NCBI GenBank assembly: GCA_937891045.1
Contig: CALBEV010000187.1
Span: forward strand, 81,519-145,518
Source: an uncultured Burkholderiales bacterium
GTDB taxonomy: Bacteria > Pseudomonadota > Gammaproteobacteria > Burkholderiales > Burkholderiaceae
Reading direction: 5' to 3'
DNA: 64,000 nt
Shown: positions 7,837-15,620 of the stretch, in pieces
Layout of the letters: each line of letters starts with the position of its first letter
Position numbering within the stretch: position 1 is the first letter of the stretch
Notes under the pieces: generated by a model
Databases searched by the model: none
Told to the model about the DNA's origin: nothing
Seen by the model: only the letters and a program-made list of their open reading frames with translations
Program-made: the position numbers and the translations under genes

Positions 7837-8721
7837 ATGGCTGTGCTGATTTGCGGATCATTGGCGTTTGACACCATCATGCATTTCGAGGGGCGCTTCA
7901 AAGAGCAAATCCTCCCAGAACAACTGCATATTTTGAATGTGTCTTTTTTGGTGCCGCAATTACAGCGCGACTACGGAGGATGTGCTGGCAACGTGGCCTA
8001 CGGCTTGAAATTACTGGGTGGTGCGCCACTGCCCATGGCCACCTTGGGCAATGATGGTGAAAGCTACATGAACCGCTTGAAGCATTTGGGCATTGCCACA
8101 GACTTCGTCAAGATGGTCAGTGACAACTACACCGCGCAAGCCATGATCATGACCGACTTGGACAACAACCAAATCACGGCGTTCCACCCAGGCGCCATGA
8201 TGCAAGCGCACACCACTCAAGTTCAGAAGCGATCCGACATCAGCTTAGGAATCGTCTCCCCTGACGGGCGTGACGCCATGATTCAACATGCCGAACAATT
8301 TGCGGCGGCAGGCATTCCATTCGTATTCGATCCTGGTCAAGGTTTGCCCATGTTTGATGGCGACAGCTTGCGCCACTTCATCACCCAAGCCACATGGGTG
8401 ACAGTGAACGACTATGAAGGCAAGATGTTGACCGAGCGCACCGGCTGGGATGCAGCAGAGATCTCCAGCAAAGTCAAAGGCTTGGTCATCACTTTGGGAG
8501 CCCATGGTTGTGAAGTCTGGCAAGACCGCCAGAAAATTTTGGTCGCACCAGTCAAACCGACTGCTGTTGTCGATCCCACAGGCTGCGGTGATGCATGGCG
8601 CAGCGCCTTGCTGTTTGGTTTGGATCAAGGTTGGGACTTGGTGCGGTGCGCAGAGCTGGGTAACAAAATGGGCGCGTTGAAAATCGCCAGCCGCGGCCCG
8701 CAAAACTATGTGTTGGCATGA
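7837..8721 (+). CDS. PfkB-family carbohydrate/nucleoside kinase
   Basis: The 294-residue protein has a typical ribokinase/adenosine kinase layout. The N-terminal GSLAFDTIM is followed by a GGCAGNVAYGL segment that forms the substrate pocket. The C-terminal signature DPTGCGDAWR (residues 246-255) contains the catalytic aspartate and the anion hole. Proteins of this kind phosphorylate sugars or nucleosides with ATP; several close relatives are labelled adenosine kinase, but the substrate cannot be fixed from sequence. An AGGA ribosome site precedes the ATG. The gene ends at a strong hairpin shared with the convergent histone-like gene. Confidence 0.88.
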   Translation: MAVLICGSLAFDTIMHFEGRFKEQILPEQLHILNVSFLVPQLQRDYGGCAGNVAYGLKLLGGAPLPMATLGNDGESYMNRLKHLGIATDFVKMVSDNYTAQAMIMTDLDNNQITAFHPGAMMQAHTTQVQKRSDISLGIVSPDGRDAMIQHAEQFAAAGIPFVFDPGQGLPMFDGDSLRHFITQATWVTVNDYEGKMLTERTGWDAAEISSKVKGLVITLGAHGCEVWQDRQKILVAPVKPTAVVDPTGCGDAWRSALLFGLDQGWDLVRCAELGNKMGALKIASRGPQNYVLA

Positions 8722-8750
8722 AAAAACCCGGTGTGGTTAAACACCGGGTT
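8721..8750. terminator. Hairpin terminator between convergent genes
   Basis: A perfect 10-bp stem (AACCCGGTGT, 8725-8734, with ACACCGGGTT, 8741-8750) has a six-base loop. On the minus strand it is followed by a run of six T (complement of 8721-8726), so it should terminate the histone-like gene efficiently. On the plus strand there is no T run, though the hairpin still protects the kinase mRNA end. Confidence 0.8.
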
Positions 8751-8772
8751 GTAGGCAAATACCGTTTGAAGC

Positions 8773-9276
8773 TCAGGGCTTGCTGGCTGTTGGAAACGGC
8801 CAAGCAGCTTGAGGATTCAATGTGGTTTGCGCCACATGGTGAACTGCCGGAGCAGCCGCCTTGTGGGGTTTGGCTGCTGGTTTTTTAGCGGCTACTGGCT
8901 TTTTTTTTACAGCTGGTTTTTTGGCCGCAGCTTTTTTAGCTGCCGGCTTTTTAGCTGCAACCTTTTTCTTGGCTGCAGGCTTTTTAGCTGCTGCTTTTTT
9001 GGCGGCGGGCTTCTTAGCTGCAACCTTTTTCTTGGCTACGGGCTTTTTAGCTGCTGCTTTTTTAGCGGCGGGCTTCTTGGCTGCAACCTTTTTCTTGGCT
9101 ACAGGCTTTTTAGCTGCTGCTTTTTTAGCGGCGGGCTTCTTAGCTGCAACCTTTTTCTTGGCTACGGGCTTTTTAGCTGCTGCTTTTTTAGCGACAGGTT
9201 TCTTAGCAGCAGCTTTTTTTGCTGCTGGTTTTTTTGCTGCTGGTTTTTTTGCAGCGGATTTTTTTGCAGTTGCCAT
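8773..9276 (-). CDS. Histone H1-like Lys/Ala/Pro-rich DNA-binding protein
   Basis: The 167-residue protein is built almost entirely of [13 protein letters not shown] repeats up to about residue 138, followed by a short non-repetitive tail ending FPTASKP. Such proteins resemble the C-terminal tail of eukaryotic histone H1 and the AlgP/BpH1 proteins of proteobacteria, and bind DNA nonspecifically. The ORF starts ATGGCAACTGC after a good AGGAG (9282-9286 on the plus strand, read as the reverse complement). It encodes a 21-residue unit repeated four times, matching four 63-bp DNA repeats. Copy number probably differs between strains. Opposite-strand ORFs over this gene are composition artefacts. 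Confidence 0.9.
   Translation of the reverse strand: MATAKKSAAKKPAAKKPAAKKAAAKKPVAKKAAAKKPVAKKKVAAKKPAAKKAAAKKPVAKKKVAAKKPAAKKAAAKKPVAKKKVAAKKPAAKKAAAKKPAAKKKVAAKKPAAKKAAAKKPAVKKKPVAAKKPAAKPHKAAAPAVHHVAQTTLNPQAAWPFPTASKP
8940..9191. repeat. 63-bp tandem repeats inside the histone-like gene
   Basis: Four 63-bp units, recognised by GCAACCTTTTTCTTGGCT recurring at 8957, 9020, 9083 and 9146, encode the 21-residue unit of the histone-like protein. The units differ by a few synonymous or Ala/Val changes. Their regularity favours slippage or unequal recombination in frame. Confidence 0.85.
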
Positions 9277-9310
9277 TAGATACTCCTAGATCAAGATCTT
9301 AGATCGTTGG

Positions 9311-9346
9311 TTCAAAACACTTGGCCCCTTCTCCTGCAGCCAAGTG
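9311..9346 (-). terminator. Candidate terminator downstream of nrdB
   Basis: CACTTGGC (9318-9325) pairs with GCCAAGTG (9339-9346) around a 13-base loop. Read on the minus strand the stem is followed by TTTTG. It is the second of two hairpins after the nrdB stop. Confidence 0.5.
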
Positions 9347-9347
9347 A

Positions 9348-9381
9348 TTCATGGTGCTGAACCGAGGTTCAACACCATGAA
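9348..9381. other. Long imperfect hairpin 3' of nrdB
   Basis: TTCATGGTG (9348-9356) pairs with CACCATGAA (9373-9381). After one C-A mismatch, TGAAC (9358-9362) pairs with GTTCA (9367-9371) over a four-base loop. The result is a 14-bp stem without an adjacent T run. It may stabilise the 3' end of the nrdAB transcript. Confidence 0.6.
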
Positions 9382-9460
9382 CAGGGGTTGTTGTTGACAG
9401 ACTCAATGCCGAATGACTCAGCGTTTGTGTTTGCCAAAAACAGAATGTTTCCATGCTCGT

Positions 9461-10666
9461 TCAGTCCCAGGACAGAGCGCCACCAGTTTGGTACTCGATG
9501 ACGCGGGTTTCAAAGAAATTGCGTTCTTTTTTCAGGTCGATCATCTCGCTCATCCAAGGGAAGGGGTTCTCTTCGTTGGGGAACAAGGCGTCCAATCCAA
9601 TTTGTGTGGCACGGCGGTTGGCGATGTAACGCAGATAGCCTTTGAACATAGAGGCATTCATGCCCAGAACGCCGCGCGGCATGGTGTCCTCGGCATAACG
9701 GTACTCGAGCTCAACCGCTTTGTGGAACAGTTCGTTGATGTCGGTCTTGAATTCGGATGTCCACAAATGGGGGTTTTCTAACTTGATTTGGTTGATGAGG
9801 TCGATGCCGAAATTGCAGTGCATCGACTCATCTCGCAGGATGTATTGGTATTGCTCAGCAGCACCTGTCATTTTGTTTTGACGTCCCAAAGCCAAAATTT
9901 GGGTGAAGCCCACATAGAAGAACAAACCTTCCATGAGGCACGCAAACACGATCAAAGATTTCAAAAGTGTTTGGTCAGTTTCGGGTGTGCCTGTGTGGAA
10001 ATGGGGATTCATGATCGCGTCGATGAACGGGATCAAAAACTCGTCCTTGTCGCGGATGGACTGAACTTCTTGGTAGGCATTGAAAATTTCAGCTTCGTCC
10101 AAGCCCAATGATTCGACGATGTACTGGTAGGCGTGGGTGTGAATGGCTTCTTCAAAGGCTTGGCGCAGCAAGAACTGGCGGCATTCGGGCGCCGTGATAT
10201 GACGGTAAGTGCCCAACACGATGTTGTTGGCGGCCAAAGAATCGGCTGTGACAAAAAAGCCCAGATTGCGTTTGATGATGCGCCGCTCGTCTTCGGTCAG
10301 ACCATTGGGGTCTTTCCACAAAGCGATGTCACGGGTCATGTTCACTTCTTGCGGCATCCAATGGTTGGCGCAGGTGGCCAGGTATTTCTCCCAGGCCCAC
10401 TTGTATTTGAAAGGCACCAACTGGTTGACATCGGTTCGACCATTGATGATGCGCTTGTCTGCGGCATTGACACGGCGAGCTGAAGCATTGGAAACAATGG
10501 AGGGCGCATCTACAACGGGCGTGTTCACAACAGCGCCGTCATTGAGCACACGGGGTGCTACAGGCAAGGAGGATTCAGTGAGGGGTGACTGATTCGGGTG
10601 ACTGTGAAAGCCACCTTGGGTTGCGCTTGGCGCTTGGGGGATTGCTTCTTCTTCCCAGGTCAACAT
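9461..10666 (-). CDS. nrdB: Ribonucleotide reductase class Ia, beta subunit
   Basis: The 401-residue radical-bearing subunit carries the di-iron/tyrosyl cofactor that starts deoxyribonucleotide synthesis in NrdA. Metal ligands and the radical tyrosine are recognisable in EEAIHTHAY (equivalent to E115, H118 and Y122 of E. coli). The remaining ligands lie in [10 protein letters not shown] and [10 protein letters not shown]. An N-terminal extension of about 70 residues, low in complexity and rich in Ser/Pro/Val, precedes the conserved core. It follows nrdA after 125 bases on the same strand and is presumably transcribed from the nrdA promoter. Two hairpins follow the stop. Confidence 0.95.
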   Translation of the reverse strand: MLTWEEEAIPQAPSATQGGFHSHPNQSPLTESSLPVAPRVLNDGAVVNTPVVDAPSIVSNASARRVNAADKRIINGRTDVNQLVPFKYKWAWEKYLATCANHWMPQEVNMTRDIALWKDPNGLTEDERRIIKRNLGFFVTADSLAANNIVLGTYRHITAPECRQFLLRQAFEEAIHTHAYQYIVESLGLDEAEIFNAYQEVQSIRDKDEFLIPFIDAIMNPHFHTGTPETDQTLLKSLIVFACLMEGLFFYVGFTQILALGRQNKMTGAAEQYQYILRDESMHCNFGIDLINQIKLENPHLWTSEFKTDINELFHKAVELEYRYAEDTMPRGVLGMNASMFKGYLRYIANRRATQIGLDALFPNEENPFPWMSEMIDLKKERNFFETRVIEYQTGGALSWD

Positions 10667-10791
10667 GACGATGATTCCATTCTTCTGATTATGGTTGCTT
10701 AAAGCTAAAACGCAAAGTGTTCATTCACATCAATGGCTTAGCGTGTTGCTGATTTGCATCGAATACACCAGGGGCTGGGCCCCTGATGTTC

Positions 10792-13707
10792 TCATTGGCA
10801 AGCTTCGCAGGTCGGATCGTCAACGCCACAGAACTTCACATCGGTGGCCGGCGTGCTGGCCATTTGTGCCCGTGCTGCGGCAGCGGCCATTTCCATAGCG
10901 CTCAGGTTGGCTGTTCCACCGGAAGACACTGCATTGTGAGAGCCGGATTGAACCGTGGACTTCTCCACTTGGGTGGCACTGGTGGTGCGCAGGTAGTAAG
11001 TGGTTTTCAAGCCGCGCAACCAAGCCAGTTTGTAGGTGTCGTCGAGTTTTTTACCAGAGGCGCCAGCCATGTAAATGTTCAGGGACTGGGCTTGGTCGAT
11101 CCATTTCTGGCGACGAGCGGCTGCTTCAACCAACCATTTGGTTTCCACCTCAAAAGCTGTGGCGTACATGTCTTTCAGGGCCTGCGGTACCCGATCAATA
11201 GGACGCAGGGAACCATCGAAGTGTTTCAGGTCCATGACCATCACATCGTCCCACAGACCCAGACGTTTCAAGTCGCGCACCAAGTAGGAGTTGATGATGG
11301 TGAATTCGCCCGACAAGTTGGACTTGACAGAGAGATTGCCAAAGCAGGGCTCGATCGAGGCGTCCACACCCACAATATTGGAGATGGTGGCGGTTGGTGC
11401 AATGGCCACGCAGTTGGAGTTGCGCATGCCGTCAGCAGCGATTTTTTGACGAAGGGCTTGCCAGTCCAAGGTGGCACTGCGGTCGACTTCGATGTAGCCG
11501 CCTCGCGCTTTTTCCAGCAGGTTCAAGGTGTCCAAAGGCAAGATGCCTTGGTCCCACAAAGAACCTTTGTAAGTGGAGTAGCGGCCACGCTCACGCGCGA
11601 GTTCGGTGGATGCCCAGTAGGCGTAATAGCAAATCGCTTCCATGGAGCGGTCGGCAAATTCAACAGCCGCTTTCGAAGCGTAAGGAATTTGCTGCTCATA
11701 CAAACTGTCTTGGAAGGCCATGATGCCCATGCCCACAGGGCGGTGCGCCAGGTTGGAGTCGCGTGCTTTTTTGACCGCGTAGTAGTTGATGTCGATCACG
11801 TTATCCAACATGCGCATAGCCGTGTTGATGGTGCGCTTGAGTTTGTCGTGGTCGAGTTCGGGACCATTGGCGCCGGTTTTCAGATGGCGTACAAGGTTGA
11901 TTGAACCCAAGTTACACACTGCTGTCTCTGTGTCGCTGGTGTTGAGCGTGATTTCAGTGCACAGATTGGAGGAGTGCACTACGCCGACGTGTTGTTGGGG
12001 GGAACGCACATTGCAGGCGTCTTTGAATGTGATCCAAGGATGACCGGTTTCAAACAGCATGGTCAACATCTTGCGCCACAGGTCAGTGGCCTGCAAAGTT
12101 TTGGCTGGCTTGATCAGGCCTTGTTTGGCTTGTGCTTCGTATGCGGTGTAAGCTTTTTCGAATTCAGCACCAAATTTGTCATGCAAGTCGGGGGTGTTGG
12201 AGGGCGAGAACAAGGTCCACTCACCGTTTTCCATGACGCGTCGCATGAACAGGTCTGGAATCCAATTCGCAGTGTTCATGTCATGGGTGCGGCGGCGGTC
12301 GTCACCCGTGTTTTTGCGCAGTTCGAGGAATTCTTCGATGTCCAAGTGCCATGTTTCAAGGTAAGTGCAAACCGCACCCTTGCGTTTACCGCCTTGATTC
12401 ACCGCCACAGCGGTGTCATTCACCACCTTGAGGAAGGGCACCACGCCTTGTGATTCGCCATTGGTACCTTTGATGTGGCTGCCCAAAGCGCGTACACGGG
12501 TCCAGTCATTGCCCAAGCCACCAGCAAATTTGGACAACAAAGCGTTTTCTTTGATGGATTCGTAGATGCCGTCTAAGTCGTCGGGCACGGTGGTCAAGTA
12601 GCAGCTGGACAGCTGTGGACGTGTTGTGCCGCTGTTGAACAAAGTGGGCGTGCTTGACATGAAGTCGAATGAAGACAGAACTTCATAGAACTCGATGGCA
12701 CGTTCTTCGCGGTTGACTTCGTTGAGGGACAAGCCCATGGCCACGCGCATGAAGAAAGATTGGGGCAACTCGATGCGTTGCTTGCGCACGTGCAAGAAGT
12801 AGCGGTCGTACAGCGTTTGCAGGCCCAAATAGTCGAATTGGAAGTCGCGTTCGGGCTTGAGGGCCTTGGCCAAGCGAGGCAGGTCAAACTGCAACAAACG
12901 GGGATCGAGCAGCTCGTTATCCACGCCTTTTTTCAGGAAAGAGGCGAAGGTTTCTTGATAGTGGTTGCCCATTTCTGCCTGGGTTGCTTCCTTGCCCAAC
13001 ACTTCTTTGGCGATGGAGTACATCAGCAAGCGGGCGGTGGCATAGGTATAGGAAGGTTCTTTTTCAATCAAAGTACGAGCAGCGAGCACGGACGCTTTGT
13101 GGACCTCTTCCATGGGGATGCCGTCGTACAGATTGCGCATGGTTTCGGTGAGGATCGGTGCGGCTTGCACGTCTTGACCCAAACCGGCGCAAGCAGCTTC
13201 GACCAAGAATTTCAAACGCGCCGTGTCCAAGGCCACACGCTGCCCTTGGTCAATAACGTGCAACACAGGCTCGTTGGTGACTTGTTGCTCTTTGTGAGTG
13301 GCACGTTCTTGGGTGCGGCGTTCGCGGTAGAGCACATAGGCACGGGCCACCTCGTGATGGCTGCCACGCATGAGACCCAACTCCACTTGGTCTTGCACAT
13401 CTTCAATGTGGAAAGTGCCGCCGCCTGGACGTGAGCGCAACAAAGCGCGCACCACGGCTTGGGTCAGTTGATCGACGGTTTCACGGACACTGGCTGAAGC
13501 CGCGCCCTGTGTACCGTGCACAGCCAAAAAGGCTTTCATCATGGCCACAGCAATTTTGGCGGGCTCAAAAGGCACGACCGCGCCGTTGCGGCGGATGATT
13601 TGATAATGACTGAGACTGGCATTCAAAACCGCAGTCTTGGCAGGATCGTTGGCGTAAGAGGGGTCGGCGTAGGTCGTGGAGACGGAAGAGGGGGTGGCGA
13701 TTTGCAT
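10792..13707 (-). CDS. nrdA: Ribonucleotide reductase class Ia, alpha subunit
   Basis: The 971-residue catalytic subunit reduces ribonucleoside diphosphates. The N-terminal ATP cone (around IIRRNGAVVPFEPAKI) provides the dATP/ATP activity switch. Active-site cysteines are recognisable in QLSSCYLTT, SSNLCTEITL (with the catalytic Glu) and AVCNLGSINL. The C-terminal CEAC is the redox relay pair that receives electrons from thioredoxin or glutaredoxin. It is somewhat longer than the 761-residue E. coli form, as usual in Burkholderiales. A promoter with two NrdR boxes lies upstream at 13804-13851. trxB elsewhere in the window could supply reducing power. Confidence 0.96.
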   Translation of the reverse strand: MQIATPSSVSTTYADPSYANDPAKTAVLNASLSHYQIIRRNGAVVPFEPAKIAVAMMKAFLAVHGTQGAASASVRETVDQLTQAVVRALLRSRPGGGTFHIEDVQDQVELGLMRGSHHEVARAYVLYRERRTQERATHKEQQVTNEPVLHVIDQGQRVALDTARLKFLVEAACAGLGQDVQAAPILTETMRNLYDGIPMEEVHKASVLAARTLIEKEPSYTYATARLLMYSIAKEVLGKEATQAEMGNHYQETFASFLKKGVDNELLDPRLLQFDLPRLAKALKPERDFQFDYLGLQTLYDRYFLHVRKQRIELPQSFFMRVAMGLSLNEVNREERAIEFYEVLSSFDFMSSTPTLFNSGTTRPQLSSCYLTTVPDDLDGIYESIKENALLSKFAGGLGNDWTRVRALGSHIKGTNGESQGVVPFLKVVNDTAVAVNQGGKRKGAVCTYLETWHLDIEEFLELRKNTGDDRRRTHDMNTANWIPDLFMRRVMENGEWTLFSPSNTPDLHDKFGAEFEKAYTAYEAQAKQGLIKPAKTLQATDLWRKMLTMLFETGHPWITFKDACNVRSPQQHVGVVHSSNLCTEITLNTSDTETAVCNLGSINLVRHLKTGANGPELDHDKLKRTINTAMRMLDNVIDINYYAVKKARDSNLAHRPVGMGIMAFQDSLYEQQIPYASKAAVEFADRSMEAICYYAYWASTELARERGRYSTYKGSLWDQGILPLDTLNLLEKARGGYIEVDRSATLDWQALRQKIAADGMRNSNCVAIAPTATISNIVGVDASIEPCFGNLSVKSNLSGEFTIINSYLVRDLKRLGLWDDVMVMDLKHFDGSLRPIDRVPQALKDMYATAFEVETKWLVEAAARRQKWIDQAQSLNIYMAGASGKKLDDTYKLAWLRGLKTTYYLRTTSATQVEKSTVQSGSHNAVSSGGTANLSAMEMAAAAARAQMASTPATDVKFCGVDDPTCEACQ

Positions 13708-13803
13708 CTTTTTATAGGTCCTGTTGGGCTTGAATGCTTTTGTTAACTTCTTTTTGACCGAGGTCCATCTTCAATGTTTGACCGCGGGCAATGTGCAAGG
13801 GTC

Positions 13804-13819
13804 ACACTATATATGGGGT
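13804..13819 (-). promoter_or_regulatory. NrdR box overlapping the nrdA -10 element
   Basis: ACACTATATATGGGGT matches 14 of 16 positions of the NrdR box consensus ACACWATATATWGTGT as I know it. It covers the predicted -10 of nrdA, so NrdR binding would block RNA polymerase. NrdR represses ribonucleotide reductase genes when dATP is plentiful. Confidence 0.8.
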
Positions 13820-13834
13820 CTAAACTCTTTTCAA
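13806..13834 (-). promoter_or_regulatory. Predicted sigma-70 promoter of nrdAB
   Basis: On the minus strand, TTGAAA (13834-13829) and TATAGT (13811-13806) are separated by exactly 17 bases. This places the transcription start near 13799 and leaves an untranslated leader of about 90 bases before nrdA. Both elements are close to consensus, and the two NrdR boxes bracket them. Confidence 0.75.
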
Positions 13835-13835
13835 C

Positions 13836-13851
13836 ACACTAGCCGTAGTGT
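13836..13851 (-). promoter_or_regulatory. Second NrdR box upstream of the nrdA -35
   Basis: ACACTAGCCGTAGTGT has perfect six-base palindromic arms matching the ends of the NrdR consensus. Its start lies 32 bases from the first box, about three helical turns. NrdR boxes typically occur as such pairs on one face of the helix. Confidence 0.8.
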
Positions 13852-13942
13852 TTGGCAATTTTTTTACAAAATCGGCTTCAAAGGCAAACAGTTGGTGAAG
13901 ACTGTCTGATTTGATGAGATTTGACGCGCCTATTTCGGATGC

Positions 13943-13951
13943 TGTGGATAA
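13943..13951 (-). promoter_or_regulatory. Consensus DnaA box between ampD and nrdA
   Basis: The minus strand reads TTATCCACA, a perfect match to the strict DnaA-binding consensus. It lies immediately after the ampD stop and roughly 110 bases upstream of the nrdA -35. In E. coli DnaA regulates nrdAB; a single box by chance cannot be excluded. Confidence 0.5.
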
Positions 13952-13952
13952 C

Positions 13953-14519
13953 TCATTCGGGAAAATCAGGATGATCCCAACCCAGTCCATGTTGCAAAAA
14001 ACCCCACGAAAAACCCGGCCCCGGGTCTTTTTTACGATCAGGTGCGATGTGCTCATGGCCAACTGTGTGTTTCAGTGGGTAATGCATGGCCAAAACAGGC
14101 AGCAACGAAATCAAACTTTCGTACTGTTCTGGCGTGAAAGTATCGCCATCCAATCCCTCAAGCTCTATACCGATTGAAAAGTCATTGCAATTAGATCGTC
14201 CGGCGTGCTGAGATTCGCCTGCATGCCATGCACGTTGATCGCAACTCACGAATTGAATCAATTCACCACCGCGGCGAATGAAAAAATGCGCAGACACTTG
14301 AACGCCGCGCAAGTGATTGAAATAAGGGTGCCGATCAAAAGCCAATTGATTGGTGAAAAAATCTTGCACATCATGGCCGCCGTAGACACCTGGCGGCAGG
14401 CTGATGGCATGAATTACCACCAAATCAATGGTTGTATCGACTGGGCGCGGGCCAAAGTTGGGTGATTCCAAACGGTGTGCGAAACGGTACCAACCCTGAT
14501 GCCAGAACGGGGTCTTCAA
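13953..14519 (-). CDS. ampD: 1,6-anhydro-N-acetylmuramyl-L-alanine amidase
   Basis: The 188-residue cytoplasmic zinc amidase removes peptide from anhydro-muropeptides during murein recycling, which also keeps AmpR-type beta-lactamase signalling low. The N-terminal SPNFGPRP, the VVIHAISLPPG zinc-ligand segment and the C-terminal VGHEHIAPDRKKDPGPGF with the other ligands (His and Asp) are typical of AmpD. The start is a TTG that overlaps the TGA of the preceding small gene and has AGGGA upstream; no suitable ATG exists near the family N-terminus. Mpl in this window acts later in the same pathway. Confidence 0.93.
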   Translation of the reverse strand: MKTPFWHQGWYRFAHRLESPNFGPRPVDTTIDLVVIHAISLPPGVYGGHDVQDFFTNQLAFDRHPYFNHLRGVQVSAHFFIRRGGELIQFVSCDQRAWHAGESQHAGRSNCNDFSIGIELEGLDGDTFTPEQYESLISLLPVLAMHYPLKHTVGHEHIAPDRKKDPGPGFSWGFLQHGLGWDHPDFPE

Positions 14520-14740
14520 GCGTCCCTGCTTTCTTGCAAGTCACGATGTTCCAAGCTGCAGTAGGCGCCTTTCTCGGTGTGAACTGCATCAGGGCTGGGC
14601 AGATGCAGATCACAATGCAAGCAACGCACCATGGGTTCGGGTTCAGGCTTCGTGGCGTTGGGCGTGTTGTCGATGCGGCGGCCACGCTTGAACCACCATA
14701 TCAGCCCGATCACGATGCCCAATATCAGCAGGTATTTCAT
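14516..14740 (-). CDS. PP0621-type small membrane protein
   Basis: This 74-residue protein has an N-terminal hydrophobic segment (MKYLLILGIVIGLIWWF), a basic RGRR stretch, then a small domain with the motif MVRCLHCDLHLPSPDAV and a second cysteine in YCSLEH. The C-x-x-C plus later Cys/His suggests metal binding. It resembles the conserved PP0621 family; function unknown. Its ATG overlaps the stop of the upstream CcsA-like gene by four bases (ATGA) and its stop overlaps the ampD start, so all three are translationally linked. A longer in-frame ORF reading back into the upstream gene was rejected. Confidence 0.85.
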   Translation of the reverse strand: MKYLLILGIVIGLIWWFKRGRRIDNTPNATKPEPEPMVRCLHCDLHLPSPDAVHTEKGAYCSLEHRDLQESRDA

Positions 14741-15549
14741 AAGGTTCGTTGCAAAAGAACTTCCATCACGAAGCGAGATCCTGCATAGGCCAGTAACAAC
14801 AAGGCTGAGCCCAAGTAGAGTGTGCGCACAGCCAAGGTGCCGCGCCAACCACGTGCATGTCGGCCCCAAATCAAGAGCAAAAACACCACCCAAGCCATGA
14901 CCGACAAAATGGTTTTATGGTCCCAACGCATGGTTTTGTCAGACCCATAGAGTTGTTCCCCAAACCACCAACCAGCGATCAAGGTGGCAGACAACAAAAG
15001 GAAGCCCAAATGCACAAAACGAAATGTCAGCCGTTCCAGTGTCAACAAGGGCAATCCAGTTGGATCTGTGGCGGCCAGACGCATTTGTCGTTCAGCCCGG
15101 CTCATCAAACTCGCATGCACCACGGCCGCGGCAAACATCGCGTAGCAGGCCAAACCCAGCAACCAGTGCAAGGGCAACCAAGCCGAAGCCGAGCTGTGTA
15201 GCACTTGTCCGGGAAAGACCAAGGGCACAAGCACAGTCACCAAGCCAATCGATGACAGCATCCAGCGGGTGCGCATTTGCGGGAACCAATGGTGTTCAGC
15301 GGTGTACACCAACAGGACCAGCCAGGTCGTGGCGGACAGCGCGGGGCCGAAACCGAAGCGGGCGGCTTCGTCAGGGGCTGGTACCAAGGTGGCCACGACA
15401 CTCAACCCATGGAACAGGGAGATGACCCACAAGTAATGGCGACTTTGCTGCAGAGACAGTCGGCCGCCAAACAACGCACCCAAGGTGTAGGCGATCGCAG
15501 CGATGAAGCCCCAAAGCAAACTGAAGGAAGATGCGGCCAATACAATCAT
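14737..15549 (-). CDS. CcsA/YpjD-like inner membrane protein
   Basis: The 270-residue protein is almost entirely hydrophobic with about eight predicted membrane helices and belongs to the cytochrome c assembly (CcsA/CcmC) superfamily. The segment GWWFGEQLYGSDKTMRWDHKT contains the tryptophan-rich region and histidine typical of the family. It is divergent from ffh, as ypjD (corE) is next to ffh in E. coli. There the protein was linked to cobalt/magnesium phenotypes rather than cytochrome assembly. The true role is therefore open; a heme-handling function is only inferred from the fold. Confidence 0.85.
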   Translation of the reverse strand: MIVLAASSFSLLWGFIAAIAYTLGALFGGRLSLQQSRHYLWVISLFHGLSVVATLVPAPDEAARFGFGPALSATTWLVLLVYTAEHHWFPQMRTRWMLSSIGLVTVLVPLVFPGQVLHSSASAWLPLHWLLGLACYAMFAAAVVHASLMSRAERQMRLAATDPTGLPLLTLERLTFRFVHLGFLLLSATLIAGWWFGEQLYGSDKTMRWDHKTILSVMAWVVFLLLIWGRHARGWRGTLAVRTLYLGSALLLLAYAGSRFVMEVLLQRTL

Positions 15550-15620
15550 GCTGTCAGTTTAGCGTCTTGCACAAGAAGCTGACGTCTATTCCTCGCAACA
15601 TCCAAACCCTCAGGGAAACC

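Noticed and set aside
8809..9289. Two plus-strand ORFs of Leu/Phe/Ala-rich protein over the histone-like gene
   Set aside because: They are the complement of Lys/Ala codons; composition is hydrophobic nonsense and no ribosome site is present.
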